From the NCBI GenBank assembly GCA_016931295.1, contig JAFGEZ010000001.1:124001-188000 (forward strand): a DNA stretch of 64,000 bases. The letters run 5' to 3'. The position numbers and the translations under genes are program-made. Positions 16,225-24,397 of the stretch are shown piece by piece. Origin of the DNA: Candidatus Krumholzibacteriota bacterium. Its GTDB lineage: Bacteria; Krumholzibacteriota; Krumholzibacteriia; Krumholzibacteriales; Krumholzibacteriaceae. Position 1 is the first letter of the stretch; each line of letters starts with the position of its first letter. A model generated the notes under the pieces. That model did not search any database. It saw nothing but the letters and a program-made list of their open reading frames with translations, and was not told the origin of the DNA.

Positions 16225-17885
16225 TGTCCCGCTTCCTCGCCGCTCGAGTCGCGTATCATCCCGCCCGAGTCGTCGAACACCCTCGTGATCTCGATCGTTC
16301 CGCCGGCGCGTCCCCCGGCGGGCACCTCGTACTCGTATGGCTGGCCGTCCAGCTCGGCGTTCTTGAAGAACCGGCAGACCTCGCCGTAGATCGTGTCGAG
16401 CCGGAGCCCCGTCCTGATCCGCTTCAGCCCCCCGAAACGTTCGACCCTGTCGATGATCGTCATCGTCTCCGCATCGAAGACGATCTCGCGCTCGAAGCGC
16501 GACGCGCTCGATTTCGACCGGGTGATCAGTATCTTCCGGAGGAACTCCTTCACCCCGAGGCTCACCGACTCGAAATAGCCGAAGGTCATCATGAAGAGCC
16601 TGAGCGCCAGGTACTTCGGCTCTGTCATCTCGTTGTTGAACGGCTTGCCAAGCGTCCCGCGGACCCGCATGGCGTTCTCGACCGCCTCGACCTCGTTCGT
16701 CTTGTTCATGAGGCAGCTCGTCAGCATGCGGTCGCCCGCGTGCGCCAGCACGCCGGAGTCGTCGAGAGAGCGGCCCGAGCGCTTGAAATACGCGTAGAGG
16801 GCGCCCCCCTTGTTGCCGTTGGCGATCGCGTAGATGCGGTCGTCGTTCCTGACGGCGATCCGGGAGTTCTCGAAGTATTTGAAGAACGGCCTGTTGCAGG
16901 GCAGGACGCCCGTGTCGGCCGTTTCGAACCGGTTGTCGTTGTAGGCCTGGAGGTAGTCGTACCCGTTGTAGAGCAGGAACTTGTCGTCGAGCGCGAAGGG
17001 CGTGACGGCGCTTCTGCCGCGGATCGCGTCGGCGATGACCTCGGCGATCGCGTTGGCCGTCTCGCTGTGCGGGGCGAGTATCTCGAAGGCGTCGGGCATG
17101 AGGTACTCGGTGTTCCGGCTCGCGTACTCGCCGCCGTAGGTGTTGTTCGGGTGGATGAAGTGCGATATGAAATCGACGGCCCGCATGAGAACGGGCAGGA
17201 CCCGCTCGTTCCCGCTCTTCCGGTAGTACTTCGCCAGGTAGTCCATCGACAGCGAGAGATAGCCGATGTCCGGCCCGCCGTACTCGTTGAACCACCCCTC
17301 GGGATCCTGCGATTTCGCGATGTGCTCGAACTTGGTCTCGGCGAGCTTCGCGTACTTCTCCTCGCCGGTCAGCGCGTACATGTTGTAGAGGAAGATCACC
17401 GCCCCCGTGTCATGGTTGATGACGAGGGGCTCGCCGTTCCTGCTGAGCCACGCGGCGGCCTTGCGGAGGGTGTCCATGTACGCCTGCCGCGCGGGAAGCT
17501 CGTCCTTGAGCAGGATCAGCGACTCGCTGACCGCGTAGCTCGTGAACGCCGTCGAGGTGTAGTTGAACTCGTTGGGGTAGAGCTCGTTGAACGCGCCGGT
17601 CCGCAGCTGGATCCTCGAGTAGAAGTCGATCCCCGCCCTGATCCACTCCAGGATCATGCGGTTCCCGAAGTAGATGTTGTCCTCGTGTTGGATGGTGTAG
17701 AGGAGCGCCAGGGTGAGCACCGCTTCCTGCCGGCGCGTCCGGGGCGTGCCGTAGTCGCCGTAGTTCCAGAACGGCCGGTCGAAGCAGCCGTAGGGCCGCA
17801 TGGTGGGAACGCGGCACTGCTGCCCGAGGATGCGCGGCGCCTGGCCGAGGATCTCCTGGAGAAAGACTTCTTTTCTGCCGGTCAC
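16221..17885 (-). CDS. uncharacterised alpha/alpha-barrel-like protein in a glycosyltransferase operon
   Basis: A 554-residue soluble protein without a signal peptide or membrane segments. The N-terminal ~300 residues are helical with repeating aromatic-rich motifs (DRPFWNYGDYG, GAFNELYPNEFNY, GWFNEYGGPDIGYLSLSMDYLAKYY), a pattern seen in alpha/alpha-toroid carbohydrate enzymes such as heparinase II/III-like lyases and epimerases. The C-terminal ~200 residues look beta-rich, as in those enzymes. I could not assign a family or active site. GTG 17885 has CCAGGAG eight bases upstream. The operon context (GT2, flippase-like, GT-C-like) suggests it modifies or trims a glycan; that is inference only. 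Confidence 0.7.
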   Translation of the reverse strand: MTGRKEVFLQEILGQAPRILGQQCRVPTMRPYGCFDRPFWNYGDYGTPRTRRQEAVLTLALLYTIQHEDNIYFGNRMILEWIRAGIDFYSRIQLRTGAFNELYPNEFNYTSTAFTSYAVSESLILLKDELPARQAYMDTLRKAAAWLSRNGEPLVINHDTGAVIFLYNMYALTGEEKYAKLAETKFEHIAKSQDPEGWFNEYGGPDIGYLSLSMDYLAKYYRKSGNERVLPVLMRAVDFISHFIHPNNTYGGEYASRNTEYLMPDAFEILAPHSETANAIAEVIADAIRGRSAVTPFALDDKFLLYNGYDYLQAYNDNRFETADTGVLPCNRPFFKYFENSRIAVRNDDRIYAIANGNKGGALYAYFKRSGRSLDDSGVLAHAGDRMLTSCLMNKTNEVEAVENAMRVRGTLGKPFNNEMTEPKYLALRLFMMTFGYFESVSLGVKEFLRKILITRSKSSASRFEREIVFDAETMTIIDRVERFGGLKRIRTGLRLDTIYGEVCRFFKNAELDGQPYEYEVPAGGRAGGTIEITRVFDDSGGMIRDSSGEEAGQ

Positions 17886-17952
17886 GTGCTGACTCCTGGT
17901 TCCGGGTGCTGTCGGGCGATTCGATGGTCCGTGTGGCGAGCGCCGACCGCCG

Positions 17953-18897
17953 TCAGTCGCGGGTCAGCGTCCGCTTGATCGTGTACTTCGATTCCGGATT
18001 CGACTCCCGCAGGTTCCTCAGCTGCATCTCGCCGAGCAGGCCCATCGACGTGAACTGGACACCGATCAGGATGAGCAAAATGCCCAGGAGCAGCGTCGGC
18101 AGGCTGTCGTCGATGCTGGCCTTCCGTAGAATCCACCACAGGACGGCGTAAATGTCAACAAGGACGCCGAGCACGAAGGAACTCAGCCCCACCCTGCCGA
18201 AGAAGTGCAGGGGCCGCTCCGAGTAGGTCGAGATGAAGAAGATCGTGATGAAATCGAAGAAGCTGACGAGGTACTTCTTGAAGGTGTACTTCGACTCCCC
18301 GTGCAGGCGCGGCTGGTTGGACACCTTGATCTCCGCCATGCTGAATCCGTCCTTCTGGACCAGGATGGGGATGTAGCGGTGCAGGTCGCCGTAGATGTTG
18401 AGCTTCTTGACGACGTGGTTCCTGAACGCCTTGAAGGGGCAGTTGAGGTCGTGGATCTTGAGCCGGGTGAAGAGGGAGATCATCGTGTTGAAGATGACCG
18501 AGAGGACGAAGGTCGTGCCCGAGCTCTTGCCGCTGTGCTTCCAGCCGGTGACGAAATCGTACCCCTCCTCCATCTTCTCGAGAAAGAGCGGGATCTCCTC
18601 GGGGTCGTCCTGGAGATCGGCATCCATCGTGATCACGATGTCGCCCGTCGCCAGGGCGAATCCGGCGGAATAGGCGTAGGACTTCCCGAAATTGCGCTGG
18701 AACTCGACGACCTTCACGTGCGGGTCCGCGTCGTAGAGCTTCTGCAGCTCCCGCATCGTGCCGTCCGAGCTGCCGTCGTCCACGTAGATGATCTCGTAGC
18801 TGCGCCCGGTCTTCTCGATGACGCCGACGAGCCGGGAGTAGAGGGCCGCGATGTTCTGCTGCTCGTTGAAGGCGGGGATGACGATCGAGAGATCCAC
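17953..18897 (-). CDS. GT2 family glycosyltransferase (dolichyl/undecaprenyl-phosphate sugar synthase type)
   Basis: A 314-residue GT-A enzyme that would load a sugar onto a polyprenyl phosphate on the cytoplasmic side of the membrane. It shows LSIVIPAFNEQQN at the N-terminus, YVDDGSSDGT, the nucleotide-sugar motif MDADLQDDPEEIP, FQRNFGKSYAYSAG and two C-terminal membrane helices, the plan of GtrB/ArnC-like proteins. GTG 18897 was chosen because it gives the standard N-terminus and has AAAAGGGG upstream. ATG 18936 is in frame (13 residues longer) but lies only about 11 nt from the predicted transcript start. First gene of the operon running to 13210. Confidence 0.92.
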   Translation of the reverse strand: MDLSIVIPAFNEQQNIAALYSRLVGVIEKTGRSYEIIYVDDGSSDGTMRELQKLYDADPHVKVVEFQRNFGKSYAYSAGFALATGDIVITMDADLQDDPEEIPLFLEKMEEGYDFVTGWKHSGKSSGTTFVLSVIFNTMISLFTRLKIHDLNCPFKAFRNHVVKKLNIYGDLHRYIPILVQKDGFSMAEIKVSNQPRLHGESKYTFKKYLVSFFDFITIFFISTYSERPLHFFGRVGLSSFVLGVLVDIYAVLWWILRKASIDDSLPTLLLGILLILIGVQFTSMGLLGEMQLRNLRESNPESKYTIKRTLTRD

Positions 18898-18953
18898 TGC
18901 GGCCCCTTTTCGGGATGAGGTATCTACTTTTATCATAACGACCTAGATAAACG

Positions 18954-18982
18954 AGTATACGCGAACGGCCCCGGCGAGTCAA
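18954..18982 (-). promoter_or_regulatory. strong sigma70-type promoter of the glycosyltransferase operon
   Basis: On the minus strand TTGACT (18977-18982), a 17-bp spacer and TATACT (18954-18959) form one of the best promoter matches in the window. It can drive the four genes from 18897 to 13210. Confidence 0.65.
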
Positions 18983-19104
18983 GAGGGTTACCTAGCAAGG
19001 ATCGTGCAACGCCGGGGCCCGCGGATCGGCGTTTCGGTTGATGCCGCTCATTTCGTGGGCGGGGCGGGCGTTCGGCGGCATGCCGGCGGCCGCGCGGCGG
19101 GCGA

Positions 19105-19767
19105 TCAGTCTCCCGGGTACCCGACCGTCTGGGCGAGGATCACGTGCTGCTCGGGGCCGAGCTTCATCGCGTTCGCCAACTCCTCCCGGTCGACCAGCCC
19201 CCGGACGACGGTCGCGAGCCCCGCCGAGGCGCAGTACAGGTAGACGTTCTGGCTGACGAATCCCGTGTCGGTCGCCGAGTAGAACTCCTTGTACTCCTCC
19301 GGGATCTTGCCCATCCGCGTGTAGTCGGCCACGAAGACGAGGTTCACCGGCGCGCCCCCGACGAATTCCTGGGTGCCCGTGGCGGCGCGGAGATCCTTCG
19401 CCAGCACCGGAAGGAGGGCGTGCGCCGCGTGATCGTAGAGAAACAGCCCGTCCGCCATGGCGACGTAGACGTCGATCTCCTGCCAGTTGCGGGCCGTCGG
19501 GGCGGTGCGCTTTCCCGATTCGGGCCGGTTGACGCCCGTTGCCGCCCAGAGGAGATCGGAGAGGACCTGCGCCGGAAGCTCTTTCGGGCTGAACGAACGG
19601 GAGGTGGAGCGCAGGGAAAGGGCCTGCATCAGGGGCAGTCCGCCCGTCATGTCGGGGGCCGGCAGCTCGATGCGTTCGAGCTCCTTCGCGGCGGCGGCCG
19701 AGACGACGAGCAGCAACAGTGCGGCGATCGCCGTCATGCGGGCCGGTCGCGCGTGTCCTCGGTTCAT
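19105..19767 (-). CDS. exported nitroreductase-fold protein (SagB/ThcOx-like)
   Basis: A 220-residue protein with an N-terminal signal peptide (hydrophobic MTAIAALLLLVVSAAAA) followed by a nitroreductase-like domain. Typical elements are SLRSTSRSFSPKELPAQVLSDLL, a Pro-Glu-Ser-Gly loop with RTAPTARNWQEIDVYVA and a late GFVSQNVYLYCASAGLATVV. Family members bind FMN and reduce or oxidise small molecules; a secreted copy is less usual. ATG 19767 has GGAGGAACAG upstream and overlaps the arsC stop by 4 bp (ATGA), so it is translationally coupled to arsC. Substrate unknown. Confidence 0.85.
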   Translation of the reverse strand: MNRGHARPARMTAIAALLLLVVSAAAAKELERIELPAPDMTGGLPLMQALSLRSTSRSFSPKELPAQVLSDLLWAATGVNRPESGKRTAPTARNWQEIDVYVAMADGLFLYDHAAHALLPVLAKDLRAATGTQEFVGGAPVNLVFVADYTRMGKIPEEYKEFYSATDTGFVSQNVYLYCASAGLATVVRGLVDREELANAMKLGPEQHVILAQTVGYPGD

Positions 19768-20216
19768 GCTGTTCCTCCGTGATCGTGTGTGTGTCCGGTA
19801 TCCTCCGCCAGGAGCCGCTCGATGCGCCGCTCGATCTCGTCGCGCGCGAGGCGGAAGGCGGCGAGGCGTTCCTCGCGCGTGCCTCCGGCCGCGGCGGGGT
19901 CCTCGAGATCCCAGTGGATGCCCTCGGGCGCCCCGGGGAAGACGGGGCAGGCCTGCCGCGCCGAATCGCAGAGGGTGACGACGAGGTCGACGGGGGTCTC
20001 GAGGAAGGAAGCGGCGCTTTTCGGCACGACGCCCGAGATGTCGACGCCCCGCTCGGCCATCACCTCGACGGCGAGGGGATGGACCCGGTCCTTCGGCGCC
20101 GAGCCGGCGCTCACCGGCTCGTAGCGATCCCCGCCGAGCCGCCGCATCGTCGCCTCGGCCATCTGGCTCCGCGCCTGGTTGCCCGTGCAGAGGAAGAGGA
20201 TCGTCTTCGGGGGCAT
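19764..20216 (-). CDS. arsC: arsenate reductase, thioredoxin-coupled type
   Basis: A 150-residue low-molecular-weight-phosphatase-fold enzyme that reduces arsenate to arsenite. The P-loop CX5R is Cys10 to Arg16 (CTGNQAR), and the redox pair is Cys83 and Cys90 (TLCDSARQAC), matching the Cys10/82/89 relay of the thioredoxin-linked S. aureus enzyme. ATG 20216 has AAGGACC upstream; the long upstream extension of the frame lies in A+T-rich non-coding DNA. No arsenite pump or ArsR gene is adjacent. A role in general protein tyrosine dephosphorylation is possible but the three cysteines favour arsenate. Confidence 0.92.
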   Translation of the reverse strand: MPPKTILFLCTGNQARSQMAEATMRRLGGDRYEPVSAGSAPKDRVHPLAVEVMAERGVDISGVVPKSAASFLETPVDLVVTLCDSARQACPVFPGAPEGIHWDLEDPAAAGGTREERLAAFRLARDEIERRIERLLAEDTGHTHDHGGTA

Positions 20217-20532
20217 CGGTGGTCCTTTCGTGCGGTGACGATTCACGATGGCACAGACGGCGTTACCATTTCTACAGGAAATTGCAGTCGAGAATGATTT
20301 GGAAATGGTTTGGAGGTGGTATATGACAAAGGCGTTCACGTGGACGAGTTAACTAATCCGTAGTTTCTTACAGCCTAATAGTGTAAACGACTGCTTGCAA
20401 ATATATTTCATACGATCGGAAAGAAATTACCTGATTCATAGTGGATCTGTGGTATGTTTATCCGGCACCTGGGGGCTGCTTATCTGAATACACAGTTCTG
20501 GCTACTATGCAATCGGTGAGAAGGAGAAGACA
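20217..20532. other. A+T-rich intergenic region upstream of arsC and the membrane protein
   Basis: This 316-bp divergent gap holds no credible gene; the longest frames are a few codons or out-of-frame arsC extensions. Base composition changes from GC-rich to A+T-rich at about 20235. A small dyad (ATTTC, 5-nt centre, GAAAT) lies at 20268-20282, where an arsC operator could be, but it is weak. A promoter candidate for the rightward gene is listed separately. Confidence 0.6.
20480..20508 (+). promoter_or_regulatory. candidate promoter of the island membrane protein gene
   Basis: TTATCT (20480-20485), a 17-bp spacer and TACTAT (20503-20508) end 24 bp before the GTG start at 20533. The -35 box is poor (3 of 6), the -10 box good. 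Confidence 0.35.
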
Positions 20533-21540
20533 GTGTTAGGAAACAAAAGAACCGAGTATTCAAAATACAAGGAATCGCACGATGCTTGGCAAACAAAGAC
20601 TCAAATGCTGATACGATTACCTTTTCCTCTGCCGTGGATTATCATTGCAGGTATCCTATTCCTGATAGGATGGGCTCTCGTCTTCTTTTCCGGTGAAAAC
20701 TCAAATACGCTTCGCCTGCTGGCTCTCGAAAGTGCACTCATCGCAGCAATTGCAAATTCAGTAGTTTTCTTTGAAATGCTGCTGGATGACATCGCTAGCA
20801 ACGTTTCCACCTTGTTGAACGAGGAAGAAGACAGGGCCAAGGAATGGATATCTGATTGGTATCAAAACATATTTTGGTCGAGAAAGAATATGTTAGTTGG
20901 TCTTTTCTTGGGAAGTATATGCTTCTTTTTGCATGTATTTGTTAATATCTCTGTCTTTCATTCTATGACCGTGAAGATCTATTCATCTTTCAATATTTTT
21001 GTCATAGGCTTTCTTGGCGGTTCAATGTTTTGGACAATGCTGGGAATCGCTGGATTAACTAACTCACTTGGGAAAGATGTGAATATCAAGGCATCAATAT
21101 TCGATAGTAAAACAAGTTTTCTTCGATTAGCATCCTCCATGATATGGAAAGTGTCATTAACAGCTTCGTCAGTCTACATATTGGGAATATCCATGTACTT
21201 CTTCTGCTTGCAAATCAATGAGTATATACTGGCGATTGTCATGATTTTCGGTGCAATCATTCTCCTGTACTACATTCTTCCCCAAATAAACATTCATAAA
21301 ACATTGTTGGAGATTAAACATTCGAAATTGCAATCACTTGTGAAGCAAATCGACCTTGCTTTCGATAACGTTGCGGCACAGCCTACGGCCGAAAATATTA
21401 ATCAGCTCCGCGATCTGTTTCACCTGCAAGACATCGTGAATGGTAAAAGATCTTGGGCTTTTGGAATCGGCGAACTCTTAAAGCTGATAGGATCAGTACT
21501 TATACCTCTGCTCCTTTTTATGTGCGATTATGGAAATTAA
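20533..21540 (+). CDS. unrecognised multispanning membrane protein in a low-G+C island
   Basis: A 335-residue protein of unknown family. The N-terminal ~30 residues are polar (KRTEYSKYKESHDAWQTKTQ). Hydrophobic segments then appear at LPWIIIAGILFLIGWALVFF, around LALESALIAAIANSVVFF, MLVGLFLGSICFFLHVFV, IFVIGFLGGSMFWTMLGIAG, SVYILGISMYFF, ILAIVMIFGAIILLYYILP and the C-terminal LIGSVLIPLLLF, so six or seven helices. A charged coiled-coil-like stretch follows NIHKTLLEIKHSKLQSLVKQ. The GTG start at 20533 is fixed by AAGGAG seven bases upstream. Codon use differs sharply from neighbours. It overlaps a 41-codon ORF at its 3' end. No catalytic or transport motif was recognised. Confidence 0.8.
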   Translation: MLGNKRTEYSKYKESHDAWQTKTQMLIRLPFPLPWIIIAGILFLIGWALVFFSGENSNTLRLLALESALIAAIANSVVFFEMLLDDIASNVSTLLNEEEDRAKEWISDWYQNIFWSRKNMLVGLFLGSICFFLHVFVNISVFHSMTVKIYSSFNIFVIGFLGGSMFWTMLGIAGLTNSLGKDVNIKASIFDSKTSFLRLASSMIWKVSLTASSVYILGISMYFFCLQINEYILAIVMIFGAIILLYYILPQINIHKTLLEIKHSKLQSLVKQIDLAFDNVAAQPTAENINQLRDLFHLQDIVNGKRSWAFGIGELLKLIGSVLIPLLLFMCDYGN

Positions 21541-21655
21541 AAGAAAGATAAATCTAGATGGAGAAATCGAAATATATTTTGCAGGTATCGACAAAATCCT
21601 GTGGATATATGCTGAAGATATAGTCACATATTGGCGTTATTATGAGCCTTCGTAA
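21530..21655 (+). CDS. small 41-residue ORF overlapping the island membrane protein gene
   Basis: An ATG at 21530 opens a 41-codon frame (beginning MEIKRKINLDGEIEI, ending TYWRYYEPS) that starts 11 bp before the end of the membrane protein gene and stops with TAA at 21653. The overlap suggests translational coupling, although no separate ribosome-binding site is seen. The product is charged and aromatic-rich with no signal or helix. It could be a real small partner protein or chance coding in A+T-rich DNA. Confidence 0.35.
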   Translation: MEIKRKINLDGEIEIYFAGIDKILWIYAEDIVTYWRYYEPS

Positions 21656-21776
21656 TATTGCTGTGTGTACAATTATGGTAATTTTTTGACACCCGTTTCT
21701 GCTTGGGCGATTCTTTTGATTATGATCCCCCAATAGTTAATGGTATTTTTGCATTGACAGGAATGTCCCATCCCCC

Positions 21777-21805
21777 TTGACCCCCCTCCCCAAAGACGGT
21801 AGGAT
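21777..21805 (+). promoter_or_regulatory. sigma70-type promoter of the Lon-like protease gene
   Basis: TTGACC (21777-21782), a 17-bp spacer and TAGGAT (21800-21805) lie just where the DNA returns to high G+C, about 100 bp ahead of ATG 21903. This supports the downstream start for the protease. Confidence 0.5.
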
Positions 21806-21902
21806 GGATTCCGCCCGGACCGCCGGGAACTATTTGCGCATCAAACGGTTGAAAAGGCACGCGGATTCGCCGCCGCGCGCGGCGGCGCCACGGAGGGATA
21901 CG

Positions 21903-24359
21903 ATGAAAGCCACGCGGAAACACCGGGAGCTGCCCGCCTCGAAGCTGCGATGGCGCTGCCCGAAGAGCGCCTTCAGGTTCAAGACAACCGACGATATCGA
22001 GCCCTGCACCGACATCATCGGGCAGGACCGGGCGCTCGAGTCGATCAAGCTCGGCCTCGAGCTCGAGCACCGCGGCTACAACATCTTCATCACCGGCCTC
22101 GTCGGCACGGGGCGCACGACGACGATCAAGCACCTCCTCGAGCGCCTCGAGCGCAAGAACTCGGTGCCCCCGGACATCTGCTACATGCACAACTTCCGCC
22201 ACCCCAACATGCCGGCGATCATCGAGCTCGCCGCGGGGGACGGGATGCGGCTCGCCGCCGACATGGACAACCTCGTGCTGAAGCTCAGGGAGCAGATCCC
22301 CGCCGTCTTCCGCACCGAGTACTACCAGGACCGGCGCAAGAAGCTCGTCGAGGCCTTCCAGGCGAAGCAGAAGAAGAAGGTCTCCTCCTTCGAGACGAAG
22401 ATCGGCAAGGAGGGCTTCGCCATGGTGAGCCTCCAGGTGGGGCCGATCATCCGCCCGCAGCTCGTTCCGGTCGTCGACGGCAACGCGGTGGATTTCGGGC
22501 ACGTCTCGCAGCTCGTCGAGGAGGGGAAGCTGCCCGCGGAGAAGCTCGAGAAGCTCAAGGAGGCCGCAGAGCGCCTCTCCGAGGAGATGCAGGAGGTCTA
22601 CTCCACGCTGCGCGAGCTCGAGAAGACGCTCAGGCAGAAGCTCGAGAAGCTCGATCTCGATACCGTGCAGCCCGTCGTCCACGACCTGATCCGCGAGATC
22701 GACCTGCGCTACCGCAACGAGCACCTCTCAGACGTCCTCGGAGGGGCGGAGCGCCACATCATGAAGCAGCTCGATCTCTTCCGCAAATCCGACGACGACG
22801 AGAACGAGGCCCGCCAGAAGGCCGCCCTCGCCGAGCAGGGCGTGGCGGAGGATCCCTTCCGCGAGCTGCGCGTCAACGTCATCGTGGACAACACCGAGAC
22901 GGGGGCGCCGCCCATCGTCATCGAGAACTTCCCCAACCTCAAGAACATCTTCGGGATCATCGAGCGCGACTTCACGCCTCACGGCTGGTCGCGCACCGAC
23001 CACATGAACATCCGCGCCGGCTCCTTCCACCGCGCGAACGGCGGGTACCTCGTGCTGAACGCCCTCGATGTGTTCATCGAGCCGGGGGTGTGGCAGATCC
23101 TCAAGCGCACGCTCAAGAGCTCCGAGGCCGTCATACAGAGCTACGACACGTGGAGCATCATCTCCACCTCGGCCCTCAAGCCGCAGCCGATGAGCGTCAA
23201 GGTCAAGATCGTCCTCATCGGCGACGCGCGGCTCTACTACCTCCTCCAGGGCTACGACGAGGATTTCCGGAAGATCTTCAAGATCCGCGCCGACTTCGAC
23301 CGCGAGGTGGACAACCGCTCGGGCGTCGTCCGCCAGTACGCGGGGTTCATCAAGCGGCTCTGCACCAAGGAGAACCTCCACTGCTTCGACCGGGACGGCG
23401 TCGCGGCGATCGTCGAGTACGGCGTGCGGCTCGCCGGCCGGCAGAACAAGATATCCACCCGCTTCAGCGAGGTCGCCGACCTCATCCGCGAGGCGGACTA
23501 CCACGCGCGCGAGGCCGCAGCCCGGTCTATCAGGCGCGAGCACGTCCAGCGGGCGATCGAGGGGCGCGAGGCGCGCGTGAACATGTACGAGGAGAAGATC
23601 CAGGAGCGGATCGACGACGGGACGATCATGATCGACACCGCCGGCGCCGTCGTGGGGCAGGTGAACGCGCTCTCCGTCTACGATCTCGGCGACTACATGT
23701 TCGGCAAGCCGTCGCGCATCACCGCGCGGGTGGGGCTCGGCAACTCGGGGGTCATCAACATCGAGCGCGAGGCCGACCTCAGCGGGCCGACGCACAACAA
23801 GGGCGTCCTGATCCTCGGCGGCTACCTGCGCGGCGTCTACGGCGCGGAGAACCCGCTCGTGATGAGCGCGAGCCTCGCCTTCGAGCAGTCCTACGGCGGG
23901 GTCGACGGGGACAGCGCATCCTCGACGGAGCTCTACGCGCTCCTCTCGGCGCTCGCCGACCTGCCCGTGAGGCAGGATGTGGCCGTCACCGGCTCGATCA
24001 ACCAGAAGGGGGAGATCCAGCCGATCGGCGGGGTGAACGAGAAGATCGAGGGGTTCTTCAAGACATGCTCCGCGCGCGGGCTCGCCGGCACCGAGGGCGT
24101 CGTCATCCCCGCGCAGAACGCCCCCGACCTGATGCTCGACGAGGCGGTCGTCGACGCGGTCCGCAAGGGGCGCTTCCACGTGTGGCCGGTGCGCTCGGTG
24201 GACGAGGGGATCGAGATCCTCACCGGCGTGCGCGCGGGCAGCCGACTCAAGAACGGGCGCTGGCAGAAGGGGACGGTGCACGATCTCGTCCAGGCCCGCC
24301 TCGACGAGATGACCACCGCCTGGAAACGCTTCGGCAGGGACAGGAAGAAGGAAGCCTGA
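21903..24359 (+). CDS. Lon-like ATP-dependent protease (AAA_32 + Lon catalytic domain)
   Basis: An 818-residue soluble protease of the YcbZ/LonH-like group, which degrades proteins using ATP. The nucleotide-binding loop is GLVGTGRT at 65-72, with arginine (R71) where classical Walker A has lysine. A long helical insertion (about 150-300, rich in K and E) follows, then the remaining AAA+ motifs and the C-terminal Lon protease domain. The Ser-Lys dyad is Ser671 in DGDSASS and Lys714 in GGVNEKIEG. No N-terminal Lon substrate domain is present. ATG 21903 has GGAGGGATACG upstream; the in-frame codon at 21777 overlaps the promoter and was rejected. Confidence 0.92.
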   Translation: MKATRKHRELPASKLRWRCPKSAFRFKTTDDIEPCTDIIGQDRALESIKLGLELEHRGYNIFITGLVGTGRTTTIKHLLERLERKNSVPPDICYMHNFRHPNMPAIIELAAGDGMRLAADMDNLVLKLREQIPAVFRTEYYQDRRKKLVEAFQAKQKKKVSSFETKIGKEGFAMVSLQVGPIIRPQLVPVVDGNAVDFGHVSQLVEEGKLPAEKLEKLKEAAERLSEEMQEVYSTLRELEKTLRQKLEKLDLDTVQPVVHDLIREIDLRYRNEHLSDVLGGAERHIMKQLDLFRKSDDDENEARQKAALAEQGVAEDPFRELRVNVIVDNTETGAPPIVIENFPNLKNIFGIIERDFTPHGWSRTDHMNIRAGSFHRANGGYLVLNALDVFIEPGVWQILKRTLKSSEAVIQSYDTWSIISTSALKPQPMSVKVKIVLIGDARLYYLLQGYDEDFRKIFKIRADFDREVDNRSGVVRQYAGFIKRLCTKENLHCFDRDGVAAIVEYGVRLAGRQNKISTRFSEVADLIREADYHAREAAARSIRREHVQRAIEGREARVNMYEEKIQERIDDGTIMIDTAGAVVGQVNALSVYDLGDYMFGKPSRITARVGLGNSGVINIEREADLSGPTHNKGVLILGGYLRGVYGAENPLVMSASLAFEQSYGGVDGDSASSTELYALLSALADLPVRQDVAVTGSINQKGEIQPIGGVNEKIEGFFKTCSARGLAGTEGVVIPAQNAPDLMLDEAVVDAVRKGRFHVWPVRSVDEGIEILTGVRAGSRLKNGRWQKGTVHDLVQARLDEMTTAWKRFGRDRKKEA

Positions 24360-24397
24360 GACGACGGTCCGGCCGAGGCGCCGGCGAGGAGGACGCG

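Larger units (their letters stand above)
20235..21770. other. low-G+C island (likely horizontally acquired)
   Basis: About 1.5 kb of DNA that is visibly A+T-rich and uses AAA, ATA, TTT and AAT codons freely, unlike the GC-rich genes on both sides. It carries one full membrane-protein gene and a small overlapping ORF. No integrase, transposase, tRNA or flanking direct repeat was found, so the mode of entry is unknown. Confidence 0.7.

Noticed and set aside
20268-20282. Small dyad upstream of arsC as an ArsR operator
   Set aside because: Only 5-bp arms in A+T-rich DNA, single copy, and no arsR gene nearby.
20235-21770. Attachment sites or transposon ends around the low-G+C island
   Set aside because: No direct or inverted repeat longer than about 7 bp, no tRNA gene and no recombinase found at either boundary.
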